The notes under the pieces are model-generated. The model saw only the letters and a program-made list of their open reading frames with translations, was not told the origin of the DNA and searched no databases. A stretch of DNA of 34,927 nucleotides. Origin: JAJFFW01 sp038531315 (GTDB taxonomy: Bacteria > Pseudomonadota > Alphaproteobacteria > Caulobacterales > Parvularculaceae). The stretch spans positions 1 to 34,927 of the forward strand of contig JBCBBT010000036.1 in the NCBI GenBank assembly GCA_038531315.1, written 5' to 3'. A program made the translations under genes and the position numbers. Below are positions 1-8,195 of this stretch, one piece after another (position 1 is the stretch's first letter; every line of letters begins with the position of its first letter).

Positions 1-1355
1 GGCAGCGTGATCAGGTGATGGAAAATCCCGGCGCGTTTCGCCCCATCACGCTGGAAGGTTCTGATTTTCTCGTCCGCTTCTTGCGCAAGCTCTGTATCGT
101 CATACTCAACGCTCATCAGATTATCGCGGTCGTAGGACAAGACATTCTTTCCCGCCTCTTTCCAGGCGTCAAACACCTGTTGACGGAAATTGAGCGTCCA
201 GTTGAAGGACGGTGAATTATTGTAGACGAGTTTCGCGTTCGGGATCACCTCGCGAATGCGATCGACCATCCCTGCGATTTGTTCGACATGCGGCTTTTCG
301 GTTTCGATCCACAAGAGATCGGCGCCGTTCTGCAGCGACGTGATGCAATCGAGAACGCAGCGATCTTCGCCCGTGCCCTTGCGGAACTGGAATAGATTGG
401 ACGGCAGGCGTTTTGGACGCATGAGCTTTCCATCGCGCTTGATCACGACATCACTCGGCGCGAGATCGTCTGCGCTGACTTCATCACAATCAAGAAATGC
501 GTTGTACTGATCGCCAAGGTCGCCCGTCTCGCTTGAAAAGGCGATCTGTTTGGTGAGACCGGCGCCGAGCGAATCGGTTCGCGTTACGACAACGCCGTCT
601 TCGACCCCAAGCTCCAAAAACGCGTAGCGGCAAGCGCGCACCTTTGCGATAAAGTCCTCATGCGGCACGGTCACCTTGCCGTCCTGGTGGCCGCATTGTT
701 TTTCATCCGACACCTGATTTTCAATCTGAAGGGCGCAGGCGCCGGCCTCGATCATTTTCTTGGCGAGAAGATAGGTCGCTTCGGCGTTGCCAAACCCCGC
801 GTCGATATCGGCGATAATCGGCACAATGTGGGTCTGATGATTGTCGACATCGGCAATCAGTTGCTGAACGCGCGCGTCGTCGCCATTGGCGCGTGCGTCG
901 TCAATCTCGCGATAGATCATGCCAAGCTCGCGGGCGTCGGCTTGGCGCAGAAACGTGTAAAGCTCGTCGATCAGCGCAGGAACGGAGGTCTTCTCGTGCA
1001 TCGACTGGTCAGGCAGCGGACCGAATTCCGAGCGCAGCGCCGCGACCATCCAGCCCGAGAGATAGAGATAACGCCGTTTCGTCTCACCGAAATGCTTCTT
1101 GATCGAGATCATCTTCTGTTGACCGATAAAGCCATGCCAACACCCCAGCGACTGGGTGTAATTGGCCGGGTCGGCGTCATAGGCGGCCATGTCTTCGCGC
1201 ATGATCCGGGCTGTGTAGCGCGCAATATCGAGCCCGCTCTGGAAGCGGTTCTGCAGGCGCATGCGCGCCACGGCTTCCGGGCTGATCCCGTCCCAGGTCC
1301 CGTCATAGCTCTTGATAAGCTGGGCGGCCTTATTGATTTCTTCCACATAAGTCAT
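1..1355 (-). CDS. aceA: Isocitrate lyase, long form (3' end outside window)
   Basis: Cleaves isocitrate to glyoxylate and succinate, the first step of the glyoxylate shunt used for growth on acetate and fatty acids. About 451 residues are visible. The catalytic cysteine is C221 in EKQCGHQDGK, the form seen in the roughly 530-residue Pseudomonas-type enzymes rather than the KKCGH of the short E. coli type. Other matching blocks are YLYLSGWMVAALRS, IIADIDAGFGNAEATYLLAK and NLFQFRKGTGEDRCVLDCI. About 75-80 C-terminal residues should lie beyond base 1. I start at the ATG at 1355 because GGAG sits 9 nt upstream; an in-frame ATG at 1382 would add nine residues but lacks a clear ribosome site. The gene is divergent from a ScfR/RamB-like regulator, whose relatives control this gene in other bacteria. 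Confidence 0.97.
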   Translation of the reverse strand, partial: MTYVEEINKAAQLIKSYDGTWDGISPEAVARMRLQNRFQSGLDIARYTARIMREDMAAYDADPANYTQSLGCWHGFIGQQKMISIKKHFGETKRRYLYLSGWMVAALRSEFGPLPDQSMHEKTSVPALIDELYTFLRQADARELGMIYREIDDARANGDDARVQQLIADVDNHQTHIVPIIADIDAGFGNAEATYLLAKKMIEAGACALQIENQVSDEKQCGHQDGKVTVPHEDFIAKVRACRYAFLELGVEDGVVVTRTDSLGAGLTKQIAFSSETGDLGDQYNAFLDCDEVSADDLAPSDVVIKRDGKLMRPKRLPSNLFQFRKGTGEDRCVLDCITSLQNGADLLWIETEKPHVEQIAGMVDRIREVIPNAKLVYNNSPSFNWTLNFRQQVFDAWKEAGKNVLSYDRDNLMSVEYDDTELAQEADEKIRTFQRDGAKRAGIFHHLITL

Positions 1356-1459
1356 GCGCCGAATCTCCACTGTTTCTGGCATTGCGATGCGCCTGCGACG
1401 GCGCGCTGAGCCCGCTGTGCCGCAATTACTGCGGGCTGTGGAGGGGGTAAAATGTGGAC

Positions 1460-1489
1460 TTGTCAATTTATTGGCAATAATTGTGTAAT
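1460..1489 (+). promoter_or_regulatory. Candidate sigma-70-type promoter of the ScfR/RamB-like gene
   Basis: TTGTCA at 1460-1465 and TGTAAT at 1484-1489 each match the -35 and -10 consensus at five of six positions and are 18 nt apart. The start of transcription would fall near 1496, about 28 nt before the ATG at 1524. This is inferred from sequence only; alphaproteobacterial -10 boxes are loose, so confidence is moderate. Confidence 0.4.
1468..1480. promoter_or_regulatory. 13-bp palindrome, candidate operator between aceA and its regulator
   Basis: TTATTG-G-CAATAA is a perfect inverted repeat around one central base. It lies in the spacer of the candidate promoter for the regulator and about 113 nt upstream of the aceA start, so a bound protein could affect both genes. 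It resembles the A/T-flanked GCAA-type boxes described for RamB and PccR only loosely. Confidence 0.4.
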
Positions 1490-1490
1490 G

Positions 1491-1507
1491 TTGTAATATT
1501 TTTACAA
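1491..1507. promoter_or_regulatory. 17-bp inverted repeat overlapping the predicted transcription start
   Basis: TTGTAA-N5-TTACAA has perfect six-base arms and ends five bases before the AAAGGA ribosome site (1512-1517) of the regulator. A protein bound here would block the gene's own transcription, fitting autoregulation. The binding factor is inferred. Confidence 0.4.
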
Positions 1508-1523
1508 ACCCAAAGGAACCGCG

Positions 1524-2912
1524 ATGGCTAAAGAACGCGCCGTTTATATCGGAGCCCGCTTGCGCCGGCTGCGTCGCGATCTCGGCCTGACGCAAGTGCA
1601 AATGGCGGGCGATCTCGGAATTTCACCGTCTTACGTCGCGCTGATGGAGCGCAATCAGCGGGCCATCACGGCGGAGATGCTATTGCGCCTGGCGACCACC
1701 TATCAGATCGACCTCGCCGGGCTCGGCGGCGGCGATGAGGACGCACTGGCGACGCGGCTCGGCGATATCATGCGCGACCCTTTGTTTAGCGACATCGATC
1801 TTGCGCCGATGGAATCAGAGGACGTGGCGACGGGCTATCCGGGCGTCGCTGAAGCGCTTGCGCGCGTTTACACGGCGTATCGAGAAAGTCAGATTGCGCT
1901 TGCCGATCAGGGAACGGAGCAATCGGTCGCCGCCGATCCGGTCGCCGAGGCCCGCCGATTTCTGACCGCCCGCCGCAATGCCTTTCCCTCCCTTGACGAT
2001 CAGACAGAACGTCTTGCGCGGACCATGGAAGAAACAGGCGGGCCGCGCGCCTATCTTGAAAAACACCATGGGCTAACGGTACGCCGCCTGCCGAGCGACG
2101 TGATGAGCGGCGCCGTGCGCCGGCTCGATTATCATCGGCGTGAACTCGTGCTGGATGAAACGCTCGACGCCGCGAGCCGCACTTTCAATCTCTGTCTTCA
2201 GGTGGCTTATCTCGAATTACAAAACGCCATGGACGCCGTTCTGGCTGAGGGCGACTTTGAAACGGATAACGCTCGCAATTTAACCCGGCGTTCGCTCGCC
2301 AATTACGCGGCGGGCGCGCTGATGATGCCTTACCGCGCATTTGTGAAAGCCGCCGAAGCGCGACGCTACGATCTTGAAGCGCTCGCCCGCCAGTTCGGCG
2401 CGAGCTTTGAACAAATCGCGCACCGCCTCACCACGCTGCAAAAGCCGGGACAGGAAGGTGTCCCATTTTTCTTTATCCGGGTGGACGCCGCCGGCAACGT
2501 CTCTAAGCGCCTTGACGGCGCTGGTTTCCCATTCGCCCGCCACGGCGGGTCCTGCCCCTTATGGTCCGTACACGAGGCCTTCAAGGCGCCGCGCAAACTG
2601 ATCACACAATGGATCGAATTGCCGGACGGGGAGCGCTTTTTCTCCATCGCGCGAACAGTGACCGCCGGCGGCGGCGCCTATGGGGCAGCCCGCATCGAAC
2701 GCGCCATCGCGCTCGGCTGCGCGCAGGGCGACGCCCATCGGCTCATCTACGCGGACGCCCTCAAGGACATCGCGCCGACGCCGATCGGCGTCACCTGCCG
2801 CTTGTGTCAGCGCACCGCGTGCACCGCCCGCGCCGAACCGCCGATTGGCCGCCAGGTGCTCGGCGACGATTACCGGCGCACCGCCGCCCCCTTCGGCTTT
2901 GCCGATGGATAG
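1524..2912 (+). CDS. ScfR/RamB-family regulator (XRE HTH plus DUF2083-type domains)
   Basis: A 462-residue transcription factor of the short-chain fatty acyl-CoA regulator family (RamB, PccR). Residues 8-63 form a Cro/CI-type helix-turn-helix (LTQVQMAGDLGISPSYVALME). The middle resembles an ImmA/IrrE-like domain but shows no HExxH zinc-protease motif: the equivalent helix reads FNLCLQVAYLEL, so proteolysis is unlikely. The C-terminal part carries C344, C399 and a CRLCxRxxC cluster (C425, C428, C433) that could hold a metal or sense redox. RamB in Corynebacterium and Paracoccus regulates aceA, and PccR in Rhodobacter regulates propionyl-CoA carboxylase. The divergent aceA supports the RamB role here. 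AAAGGA at 1512-1517 supports the start at 1524. The exact orthologue name is uncertain. Confidence 0.88.
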   Translation: MAKERAVYIGARLRRLRRDLGLTQVQMAGDLGISPSYVALMERNQRAITAEMLLRLATTYQIDLAGLGGGDEDALATRLGDIMRDPLFSDIDLAPMESEDVATGYPGVAEALARVYTAYRESQIALADQGTEQSVAADPVAEARRFLTARRNAFPSLDDQTERLARTMEETGGPRAYLEKHHGLTVRRLPSDVMSGAVRRLDYHRRELVLDETLDAASRTFNLCLQVAYLELQNAMDAVLAEGDFETDNARNLTRRSLANYAAGALMMPYRAFVKAAEARRYDLEALARQFGASFEQIAHRLTTLQKPGQEGVPFFFIRVDAAGNVSKRLDGAGFPFARHGGSCPLWSVHEAFKAPRKLITQWIELPDGERFFSIARTVTAGGGAYGAARIERAIALGCAQGDAHRLIYADALKDIAPTPIGVTCRLCQRTACTARAEPPIGRQVLGDDYRRTAAPFGFADG

Positions 2913-2978
2913 ATTGCAATATGACCGCGCCGGATCGCGGGTAGGCTTGCCGCGCGAAAACCACTAGCGTTTCACCCC

Positions 2979-4115
2979 ATGGCGTCCCGTTTAAAACCAT
3001 CCATCGACATCGATCTGTCGGCGCTTGCTGCAAATTTTCGCGCATTGGCGGCGGCGACGCCGGGCGCAGCGCCGGCGGGAGTCGTCAAATGCGACGCCTA
3101 TGGGCTTGGCCTGGCGCCGGTTGCGCGCACGCTCGCGTTGAAAGAGAACTGCGCGCATTTTTTTGTCGCCTACGCCGAGACCGGCGCAACCCTGCGCGCC
3201 GCCCTCGCTGACGCGGCGCCGAAGGCTGAGATCTTCATTTTTAATGGTCCGGGCGAAGAGGCGCTGGCGGAGTATCATGCATCGCGTTTGACCCCGGTGA
3301 TCAACACGCTGGAACAGGCCGTTTTGTGGGCGTCGGCCTTTCCCGGCGCACCGGCCGCCCTCCATGTGGACACAGGCATGAACCGGCTCGGGCTGATCCC
3401 CGCCGACATCGACGCGCTCCTCGCCATCAAGGGGCTCAATATCGATTTGATCATGAGCCACTTTGCTTGCGCGTCGACGCCGGGGGCGGCGATGCTCGCT
3501 CAACAACACGCCGCCTTTGACGAAATCGCCCGCCATTTTCCGGGGGCGCGCAAAAGTCTCGCCTCAACCGGCGGGGCGCTGATCAGCAAAGACTATGGAT
3601 ATGATCTGACGCGGCTTGGCGTCGGACTTTATGGCGTCGGGCCTTTTGGTGATCCGCATACCGATATTGGGCCCGTCGCGACATTAAGCGCGCCGGTCAT
3701 CCAGCGCCGCACCGTCAAGGCGGGCGACAGCGTCGGCTATGATGCGACACGGCGCTTTGACGCGCCGGCGCAACTCGCGACGCTGGCGCTTGGCTATGGC
3801 GACGGCTTCCCGCGCGCTGGCTCAAATAAGGCGCAGGTTTTTCTGGGCGGCGCGCTTTGCCCGGTCGTTGGGATCGTTTCCATGGACCTGATCGTCGTTG
3901 ACGTGACGGCGGCGCCGGCGCCGGTTGCGGTTGGCGACCGCGCTGAGCTGTTCGGCCCTTCGCTGCCGATCGAGACCGCGGCGCGCGCCTGCGGCACAAT
4001 CGGTTATGAGCTTTTGACGAGCCTTGGCGCGCGCATCGATCGGCGCTACCTGTTTGAGGGCGCGCCAGCCGACCCGGCGATGCTCGCGCCGCCAACACGA
4101 GGGGAAAACGAATGA
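2979..4115 (+). CDS. alr: Alanine racemase
   Basis: PLP enzyme interconverting L- and D-alanine for peptidoglycan. It has 378 residues, a normal family length. K37 in VVKCDAYGLG is the PLP lysine and Y254 in SVGYDATRRF is the opposite catalytic base. HVDTGMNRLGL (129-139) and SMDLIVVDVT (301-310) are further family blocks. The Cys and Leu in the PLP motif replace the common Ala and His, a variant I associate with alphaproteobacteria. No strong ribosome site precedes the ATG. It follows the ScfR-like regulator by 66 nt, so it may be read from the same transcript or from its own promoter. Its stop overlaps the next start by four bases (ATGA), which suggests translational coupling to the MlaE-like permease. 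Confidence 0.95.
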   Translation: MASRLKPSIDIDLSALAANFRALAAATPGAAPAGVVKCDAYGLGLAPVARTLALKENCAHFFVAYAETGATLRAALADAAPKAEIFIFNGPGEEALAEYHASRLTPVINTLEQAVLWASAFPGAPAALHVDTGMNRLGLIPADIDALLAIKGLNIDLIMSHFACASTPGAAMLAQQHAAFDEIARHFPGARKSLASTGGALISKDYGYDLTRLGVGLYGVGPFGDPHTDIGPVATLSAPVIQRRTVKAGDSVGYDATRRFDAPAQLATLALGYGDGFPRAGSNKAQVFLGGALCPVVGIVSMDLIVVDVTAAPAPVAVGDRAELFGPSLPIETAARACGTIGYELLTSLGARIDRRYLFEGAPADPAMLAPPTRGENE

Positions 4116-4906
4116 ACGCCATGGGCGGATTTTTCGGCGTCTTCGCGGGCGTCGGCGCACTGACCCTCGCCGCTTTCGGCGAGATCGGACGCATGACGCT
4201 ATTCGCCGCCCGCGCTGCGCTCGCCGCGTTGACGCCGCCCTTTTACGGCCGCGCTTTTGCGTCGATGTTGTTGCGCATTGGCTTCAACTCGCTGCCCGTC
4301 GTCGGCCTCACCGCGATTTTCACCGGCGCCGCGCTGGCGCTCAACATTTATGACGGCTCGGCGCGTTTCAACGCCGAGACATTCCTGCCGCAAATTCTGG
4401 GCGTATCGATCGTGCGCGAGCTGGGGCCAGGCTTCGCCGCGCTCATGGTCGCCGGCCGATCTTCGTCGGCGATGGCGGCCGAGCTTGGCGCCATGCGCGT
4501 ATCCGATCAGATCGACGCGATGACGACACTGGCGGTCAATCCCTTCAAATATCTGGTGGCTCCGCGCGTTCTTGCGACAACGGTGATGTTGCCGCTTCTT
4601 GTCCTGGTCGCCGACATCATCGGCATCTACGGCGGATATCTGACTGCTGTTTATGCGCTTGACTTTGAGGGAGCGGTCTATATCGCCAATATCGAGAACT
4701 TCCTGACGCGCTCGGATGTCGTCAGCGGTCTGATAAAAGCAACAGTGTTCGGGTTCTTGATTTCGGTGATGGGCTGTTATTACGGCTATGTGAGCCGGGG
4801 CGGCGCTCAGGGTGTCGGCGCAGCGACGCGGTCCGCTGTGGTCGCTTCCGCGGTTGCGATCTTTGCGTCGAATTACGTGATGACGTCGTTCCTTGTGGAT
4901 TTCTGA
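4112..4906 (+). CDS. mlaE: MlaE-family phospholipid ABC transporter permease
   Basis: Inner-membrane permease of the MlaE (YrbE/DUF140) family, which moves phospholipids between inner and outer membrane together with an MlaF ATPase and an MCE-domain protein. The 264 residues include the family core GVSIVRELGPGFAALMVAGR, SAMAAELGAMRVSDQIDAM and LAVNPFKYLVAPRVLA, plus about five hydrophobic segments. It starts inside the alr stop codon and is followed after three bases by the matching ATPase. No MlaD/MCE, MlaC or MlaB gene follows; lycopene cyclase lies convergently just downstream, so those parts, if present, are encoded elsewhere. Confidence 0.9.
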   Translation: MNAMGGFFGVFAGVGALTLAAFGEIGRMTLFAARAALAALTPPFYGRAFASMLLRIGFNSLPVVGLTAIFTGAALALNIYDGSARFNAETFLPQILGVSIVRELGPGFAALMVAGRSSSAMAAELGAMRVSDQIDAMTTLAVNPFKYLVAPRVLATTVMLPLLVLVADIIGIYGGYLTAVYALDFEGAVYIANIENFLTRSDVVSGLIKATVFGFLISVMGCYYGYVSRGGAQGVGAATRSAVVASAVAIFASNYVMTSFLVDF

Positions 4907-4909
4907 GCG

Positions 4910-5704
4910 ATGGCGACGCAATCAAATACTCATGCAAAGATCTCGCTTACGGGATTGCGAAAATCATTCGGCGCCAAACAGGTATTGCGCGATCTTGATC
5001 TCGATATCCAAGAAGGCCGTTCGCTTGTCATCATCGGCGCCTCGGGGTCGGGCAAGTCAGTTTTGCTAAAATGTATTCTGGGGCTCATCGCGCCGGACGC
5101 CGGCGCCATCGAAATAGACGGCGCGCGCGTGTCGCCGGGCGCGGGGAACGCCGGGGACGGCCCCGTGCGTCAGATCGGCATGCTGTTTCAGGGCGCGGCG
5201 CTATTTGACAGCCTGAAGGTCTGGGAGAATGTTTCGTTTCGCCTGCTCTATGGGGCGGGCGCGAACAAATCCATTGATCCGAAGGCGCGCGCCCTCGCCT
5301 GCCTCGCGCAGGTCGGACTGGGGCCGGAAGTCGGCGAGCTTTTTCCGGCCGCCCTTTCCGGCGGCATGCAAAAACGCGTCGGCCTCGCCCGCGCGATCGC
5401 CGCCGATCCGTCGATCCTCTTTTTTGACGAACCGACGACGGGGCTCGATCCAATCACCGCCGACGTGATCAACAATCTCATCAAGGATCGCGTCAGCGCG
5501 CTCGGGGCGACTGCGCTGTCGATCACCCACGACATGGCGTCGGCTCAGAAAATCGCCGATGAAATCGCGATGCTTCACGAGGGCCGCATCATCTGGCGCG
5601 GCGCTTCCAATCAGATATTTGAAAGCGGCAACCCGATGGTTGATCAATTCGTCCACGGAAGGGCGGAAGGTCCGATCAAGATGGCGATGAAAAGCGGCCG
5701 TTAG
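4910..5704 (+). CDS. mlaF: MlaF-family lipid ABC transporter ATPase
   Basis: Cytoplasmic ATPase partner of the preceding MlaE-like permease, 264 residues. All nucleotide-binding parts are intact: Walker A GASGSGKS (43-50), Q-loop Q94, signature LSGGMQKR (149-156), Walker B ILFFDE (169-174) with DEPTTGLDP, and switch H207. The GGMQKRVGLARAIA signature is typical of MlaF/Ttg2A rather than general importers. The start lies three bases after the mlaE stop, giving a clear two-gene unit. The gene ends eight bases from the convergent crtY stop, leaving no room for a separate terminator. Confidence 0.92.
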   Translation: MATQSNTHAKISLTGLRKSFGAKQVLRDLDLDIQEGRSLVIIGASGSGKSVLLKCILGLIAPDAGAIEIDGARVSPGAGNAGDGPVRQIGMLFQGAALFDSLKVWENVSFRLLYGAGANKSIDPKARALACLAQVGLGPEVGELFPAALSGGMQKRVGLARAIAADPSILFFDEPTTGLDPITADVINNLIKDRVSALGATALSITHDMASAQKIADEIAMLHEGRIIWRGASNQIFESGNPMVDQFVHGRAEGPIKMAMKSGR

Positions 5705-5712
5705 GCCGGCGC

Positions 5713-6909
5713 CTATGCCGCCGCGCCCATGCGCTGAGCGAACCCTTGCGCGCATTTCTTTCGCCAGACCCCTTCGTCAAGGCATTCCATCGCACGAAAA
5801 ATATTGACCGGCGGCTTGCCGACAAGCGTGCGCATTTTGTCGCGAGGCGTGTTCTTCCCGGCATATAGACGCTCAATGAGCGGCTGGGAAAGTCGATAAT
5901 ACCGCTCCAGCACCGTATAGCGCCGCTCCGGTTTGGCCGCATAATAGAGCATCCGCGAGAGCATTCGGTAAAACTCGCGCTCCCGCCATTTCTCCGCCGC
6001 AAAATCGCGCGTCAGCCGGCAAAGAGAAGCGCCGGAAACATCGCTCGTTTCTGAAATCCGCGAGGCGAGCGTCGCCGCATCCGGCAATGAGTATCCCGTC
6101 AACGGATGAAAAAGCCCTGCGCCAAGCCCGGCGACGCCGACGCCGTCGGGCGCGCTTTCCAGATGGCGATCAATATCGCCCGCCAGCGCAATCGGCAGGA
6201 TGCCATGCTCTTCACGCTCAACGGCGCTGATCCGCCAGCCTGCCGCCGCACAATAATCGCTGATCTCGCGCCTGATGACGTCCCTGTCGAGATCGTCGCC
6301 GTCAGCGTAATAAGTATCCTCAATGAGACAGGTATCGTCCGTAAACGGGAGAACATAAACAAACCGGTAGCCGTCGGTTTGGGAGATTGTCGCATCCATG
6401 ATGATCGGCGCGCTCACCCCATGCGGTTGTTCAAGCTTCACGACCTGGCCGACAAATTTCTGAAATCCAATAATCAGCGCATCGCTGTGCCGTTGGCCGC
6501 GCGCATCGATCACGGCGCCCGCCTCAATCGTGCGGCCGTCGTCCAGCGCCACTTGCTGGGCGGATACGGCGGCGACCGTGGCATCGGCGACAAATCCGTC
6601 GCCAAGCAGCGGCGCGACGGTTTCGTGCAGCCGCTCCGACGTGATGGAATTGTAGCCGGTATCAAGGACGCGCTCGTAGGATGGAAACCGCACTTGCTGG
6701 CGCGGCCATCGATGCACGATCAACGGCTCGATCCAGGAAAAGATCGAGGCCGGCAAATCCGGCGTATGAAAAGACCAGGTGTGATTGCCGCCGAGCCTGT
6801 CGGCTTTATCAATGACGACCACGGATAGATCGGGCCGCGCGACGCGCAATCGCCACGCAATAAGGCTACCGGCAAGCCCGCCGCCCGCGATGGCAATATC
6901 AGCCTTCAT
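5713..6909 (-). CDS. crtY: Lycopene beta-cyclase
   Basis: FAD-dependent membrane-associated enzyme that closes the beta-ionone rings of lycopene to give beta-carotene. It has 398 residues. It shows an N-terminal dinucleotide-binding GGGLAG (9-14), LGGNHTWSFH (39-48), GFQKFVGQVVKLE (148-160) and the hallmark FHPLTGYSLPDA (267-278), all typical of the CrtY rather than CrtL or CruA type. The rest of the carotenoid pathway (crtE, crtB, crtI) is not in this window, so this is an orphan cyclase gene here. It lies 35 nt behind a DUF2855 gene on the same strand and is probably co-transcribed with it. A purine-rich AAAGGGA precedes the ATG. Confidence 0.93.
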   Translation of the reverse strand: MKADIAIAGGGLAGSLIAWRLRVARPDLSVVVIDKADRLGGNHTWSFHTPDLPASIFSWIEPLIVHRWPRQQVRFPSYERVLDTGYNSITSERLHETVAPLLGDGFVADATVAAVSAQQVALDDGRTIEAGAVIDARGQRHSDALIIGFQKFVGQVVKLEQPHGVSAPIIMDATISQTDGYRFVYVLPFTDDTCLIEDTYYADGDDLDRDVIRREISDYCAAAGWRISAVEREEHGILPIALAGDIDRHLESAPDGVGVAGLGAGLFHPLTGYSLPDAATLASRISETSDVSGASLCRLTRDFAAEKWREREFYRMLSRMLYYAAKPERRYTVLERYYRLSQPLIERLYAGKNTPRDKMRTLVGKPPVNIFRAMECLDEGVWRKKCAQGFAQRMGAAA

Positions 6910-6944
6910 GCCCGTCCCTTTGATCTTCCTGCGACCCGCACGCC

Positions 6945-8036
6945 TCAGAGCGAAACGATCAGCCCTTCCGATGGACTGAATGCGCCGTTGCGGACATTGT
7001 CGTAGACGTCGGCAAGCCCTTCAAGGCCGTCTATGCGGTTCAGTTTCAGCCAGTCGCGGCTCCTGATCGACGCTGTCCGCCAGAAATCGAAGGCTTTTTG
7101 CTCAAATACGCCAGGACCCCATTCCTTGGTGCGCTTCTGGATATGACCGGGCGCGAAGAACATGGCGCTCCTCTCGCGGATAAACCCCTCGCCCATTTCG
7201 TTGTCTTCCCAATGGGTGACGCCCACATTTGACGTATACTTCATATTATCGCCAAGATGTCGATGAAGACCGGCGAGCACGTCGCCGTTGCCGGACATAT
7301 CGATAATCACCGTCGGCTTCGACGCGTCGATGTCTGACAGGGCGTCATAGGTCGCAACAGCGTCGTATAGCCCGAGACCGGTGACAAAGTCCTTGTTCCG
7401 CGGCGAGGTCAGCCCGATCTGTTTCGGCGCATTGTTATCATCGGCAAGCGCATAGGCGAGACCGATCGACGTCTTGCTCGACGCGCTGACGATGACAACC
7501 TGCTCAGCGCCGAACCAGTCATTGTCGAGGAGAAAGTCATAAAGGCAAAACGACGTCGCATAGAGCGGATACAAAAGCATCCGCTCGTCATCCATAGCCG
7601 CGTCATAGCCTGCCTGCGCCGCAACGCGCGCATAGGCGTTGTAAACCGGCGGCAATTCCGCGCGATGAGCCGCGCCGTCAACCAGCCGGACCGCTTTCAG
7701 ATTGGCGGGCTCCATCACCAGCGACGGACCGGTCGGGAAATATCCATAAAGACGCTCGCCGGCGGCGACGCCATCGGCCTTGCTCTCGACGACATCAGCG
7801 AAACCCCAGACGGGAATAACGCCCCAGCCGTCGCTCTCAGCGCCTGCGGCGGGGAAGAATTTCCAGTACCCGATCCGGTGACCGACCACGCCGTAAGTGA
7901 TGTTGTTGGCGGTGAAAGCGAAACGATCGATGGCGACGCGAATTTCACCGTTCTTGAGGGGCGCGGCCTCCGCGTCGGCGATACGGGTCTTTGAAATGTC
8001 ATCCATCCGAACCTGAAACTGAGGGTTTTCGGACAT
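6945..8036 (-). CDS. DUF2855 family protein, MDR-like fold expected
   Basis: A 363-residue protein recognisable as DUF2855, a family of unknown function distantly similar to medium-chain dehydrogenase/reductases. Visible supports are FAFTANNITYGVVGHRIGYW near the N-terminus, IPVWGFADVV and LYGYFPTG, and a Rossmann-like strand-turn VVIVSASSKTSIGLAYAL in the second half. No zinc-ligand cysteine pattern is obvious. I start at MSENP (8036) because AAGGAG lies six bases upstream; an upstream ATG at 8051 would put that ribosome site inside the coding region. It precedes crtY by 35 nt, making a two-gene operon likely, and is divergent from an aldehyde dehydrogenase. Substrate unknown. Confidence 0.85.
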   Translation of the reverse strand: MSENPQFQVRMDDISKTRIADAEAAPLKNGEIRVAIDRFAFTANNITYGVVGHRIGYWKFFPAAGAESDGWGVIPVWGFADVVESKADGVAAGERLYGYFPTGPSLVMEPANLKAVRLVDGAAHRAELPPVYNAYARVAAQAGYDAAMDDERMLLYPLYATSFCLYDFLLDNDWFGAEQVVIVSASSKTSIGLAYALADDNNAPKQIGLTSPRNKDFVTGLGLYDAVATYDALSDIDASKPTVIIDMSGNGDVLAGLHRHLGDNMKYTSNVGVTHWEDNEMGEGFIRERSAMFFAPGHIQKRTKEWGPGVFEQKAFDFWRTASIRSRDWLKLNRIDGLEGLADVYDNVRNGAFSPSEGLIVSL

Positions 8037-8042
8037 TATGGG

Positions 8043-8048
8043 CTCCTT
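8043..8048 (-). promoter_or_regulatory. Ribosome binding site deciding the DUF2855 start
   Basis: AAGGAG on the minus strand, six bases before the ATG at 8036. It rules in MSENP and argues against the in-frame ATG at 8051. Confidence 0.7.
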
Positions 8049-8181
8049 CATTCAAGCGATGGCGCCTGGCCAGCGGGGCAATCACGCTGCAGGCGGCGGG
8101 CAAGCGGGCGGCGCCGGGCCGGACTGTCGGACGCCGTGGGATTTTGTGGAAAAGAGGCTTACAATAGTATTTTCAATTGCG

Positions 8182-8188
8182 AAAGGAG
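8182..8188 (+). promoter_or_regulatory. Ribosome binding site deciding the aldehyde dehydrogenase start
   Basis: AAAGGAG lies seven bases before the ATG at 8196. It excludes the longer in-frame start at 8136, whose extra 20 residues do not resemble the family. Confidence 0.75.
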
Positions 8189-8195
8189 ACCAGCC

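Noticed and set aside
660..1409. A 249-codon plus-strand frame
   Set aside because: Antisense to aceA, whose protein matches isocitrate lyase across the whole visible length.
6106..6828. A 240-codon plus-strand frame
   Set aside because: Antisense to crtY; no recognisable protein features.
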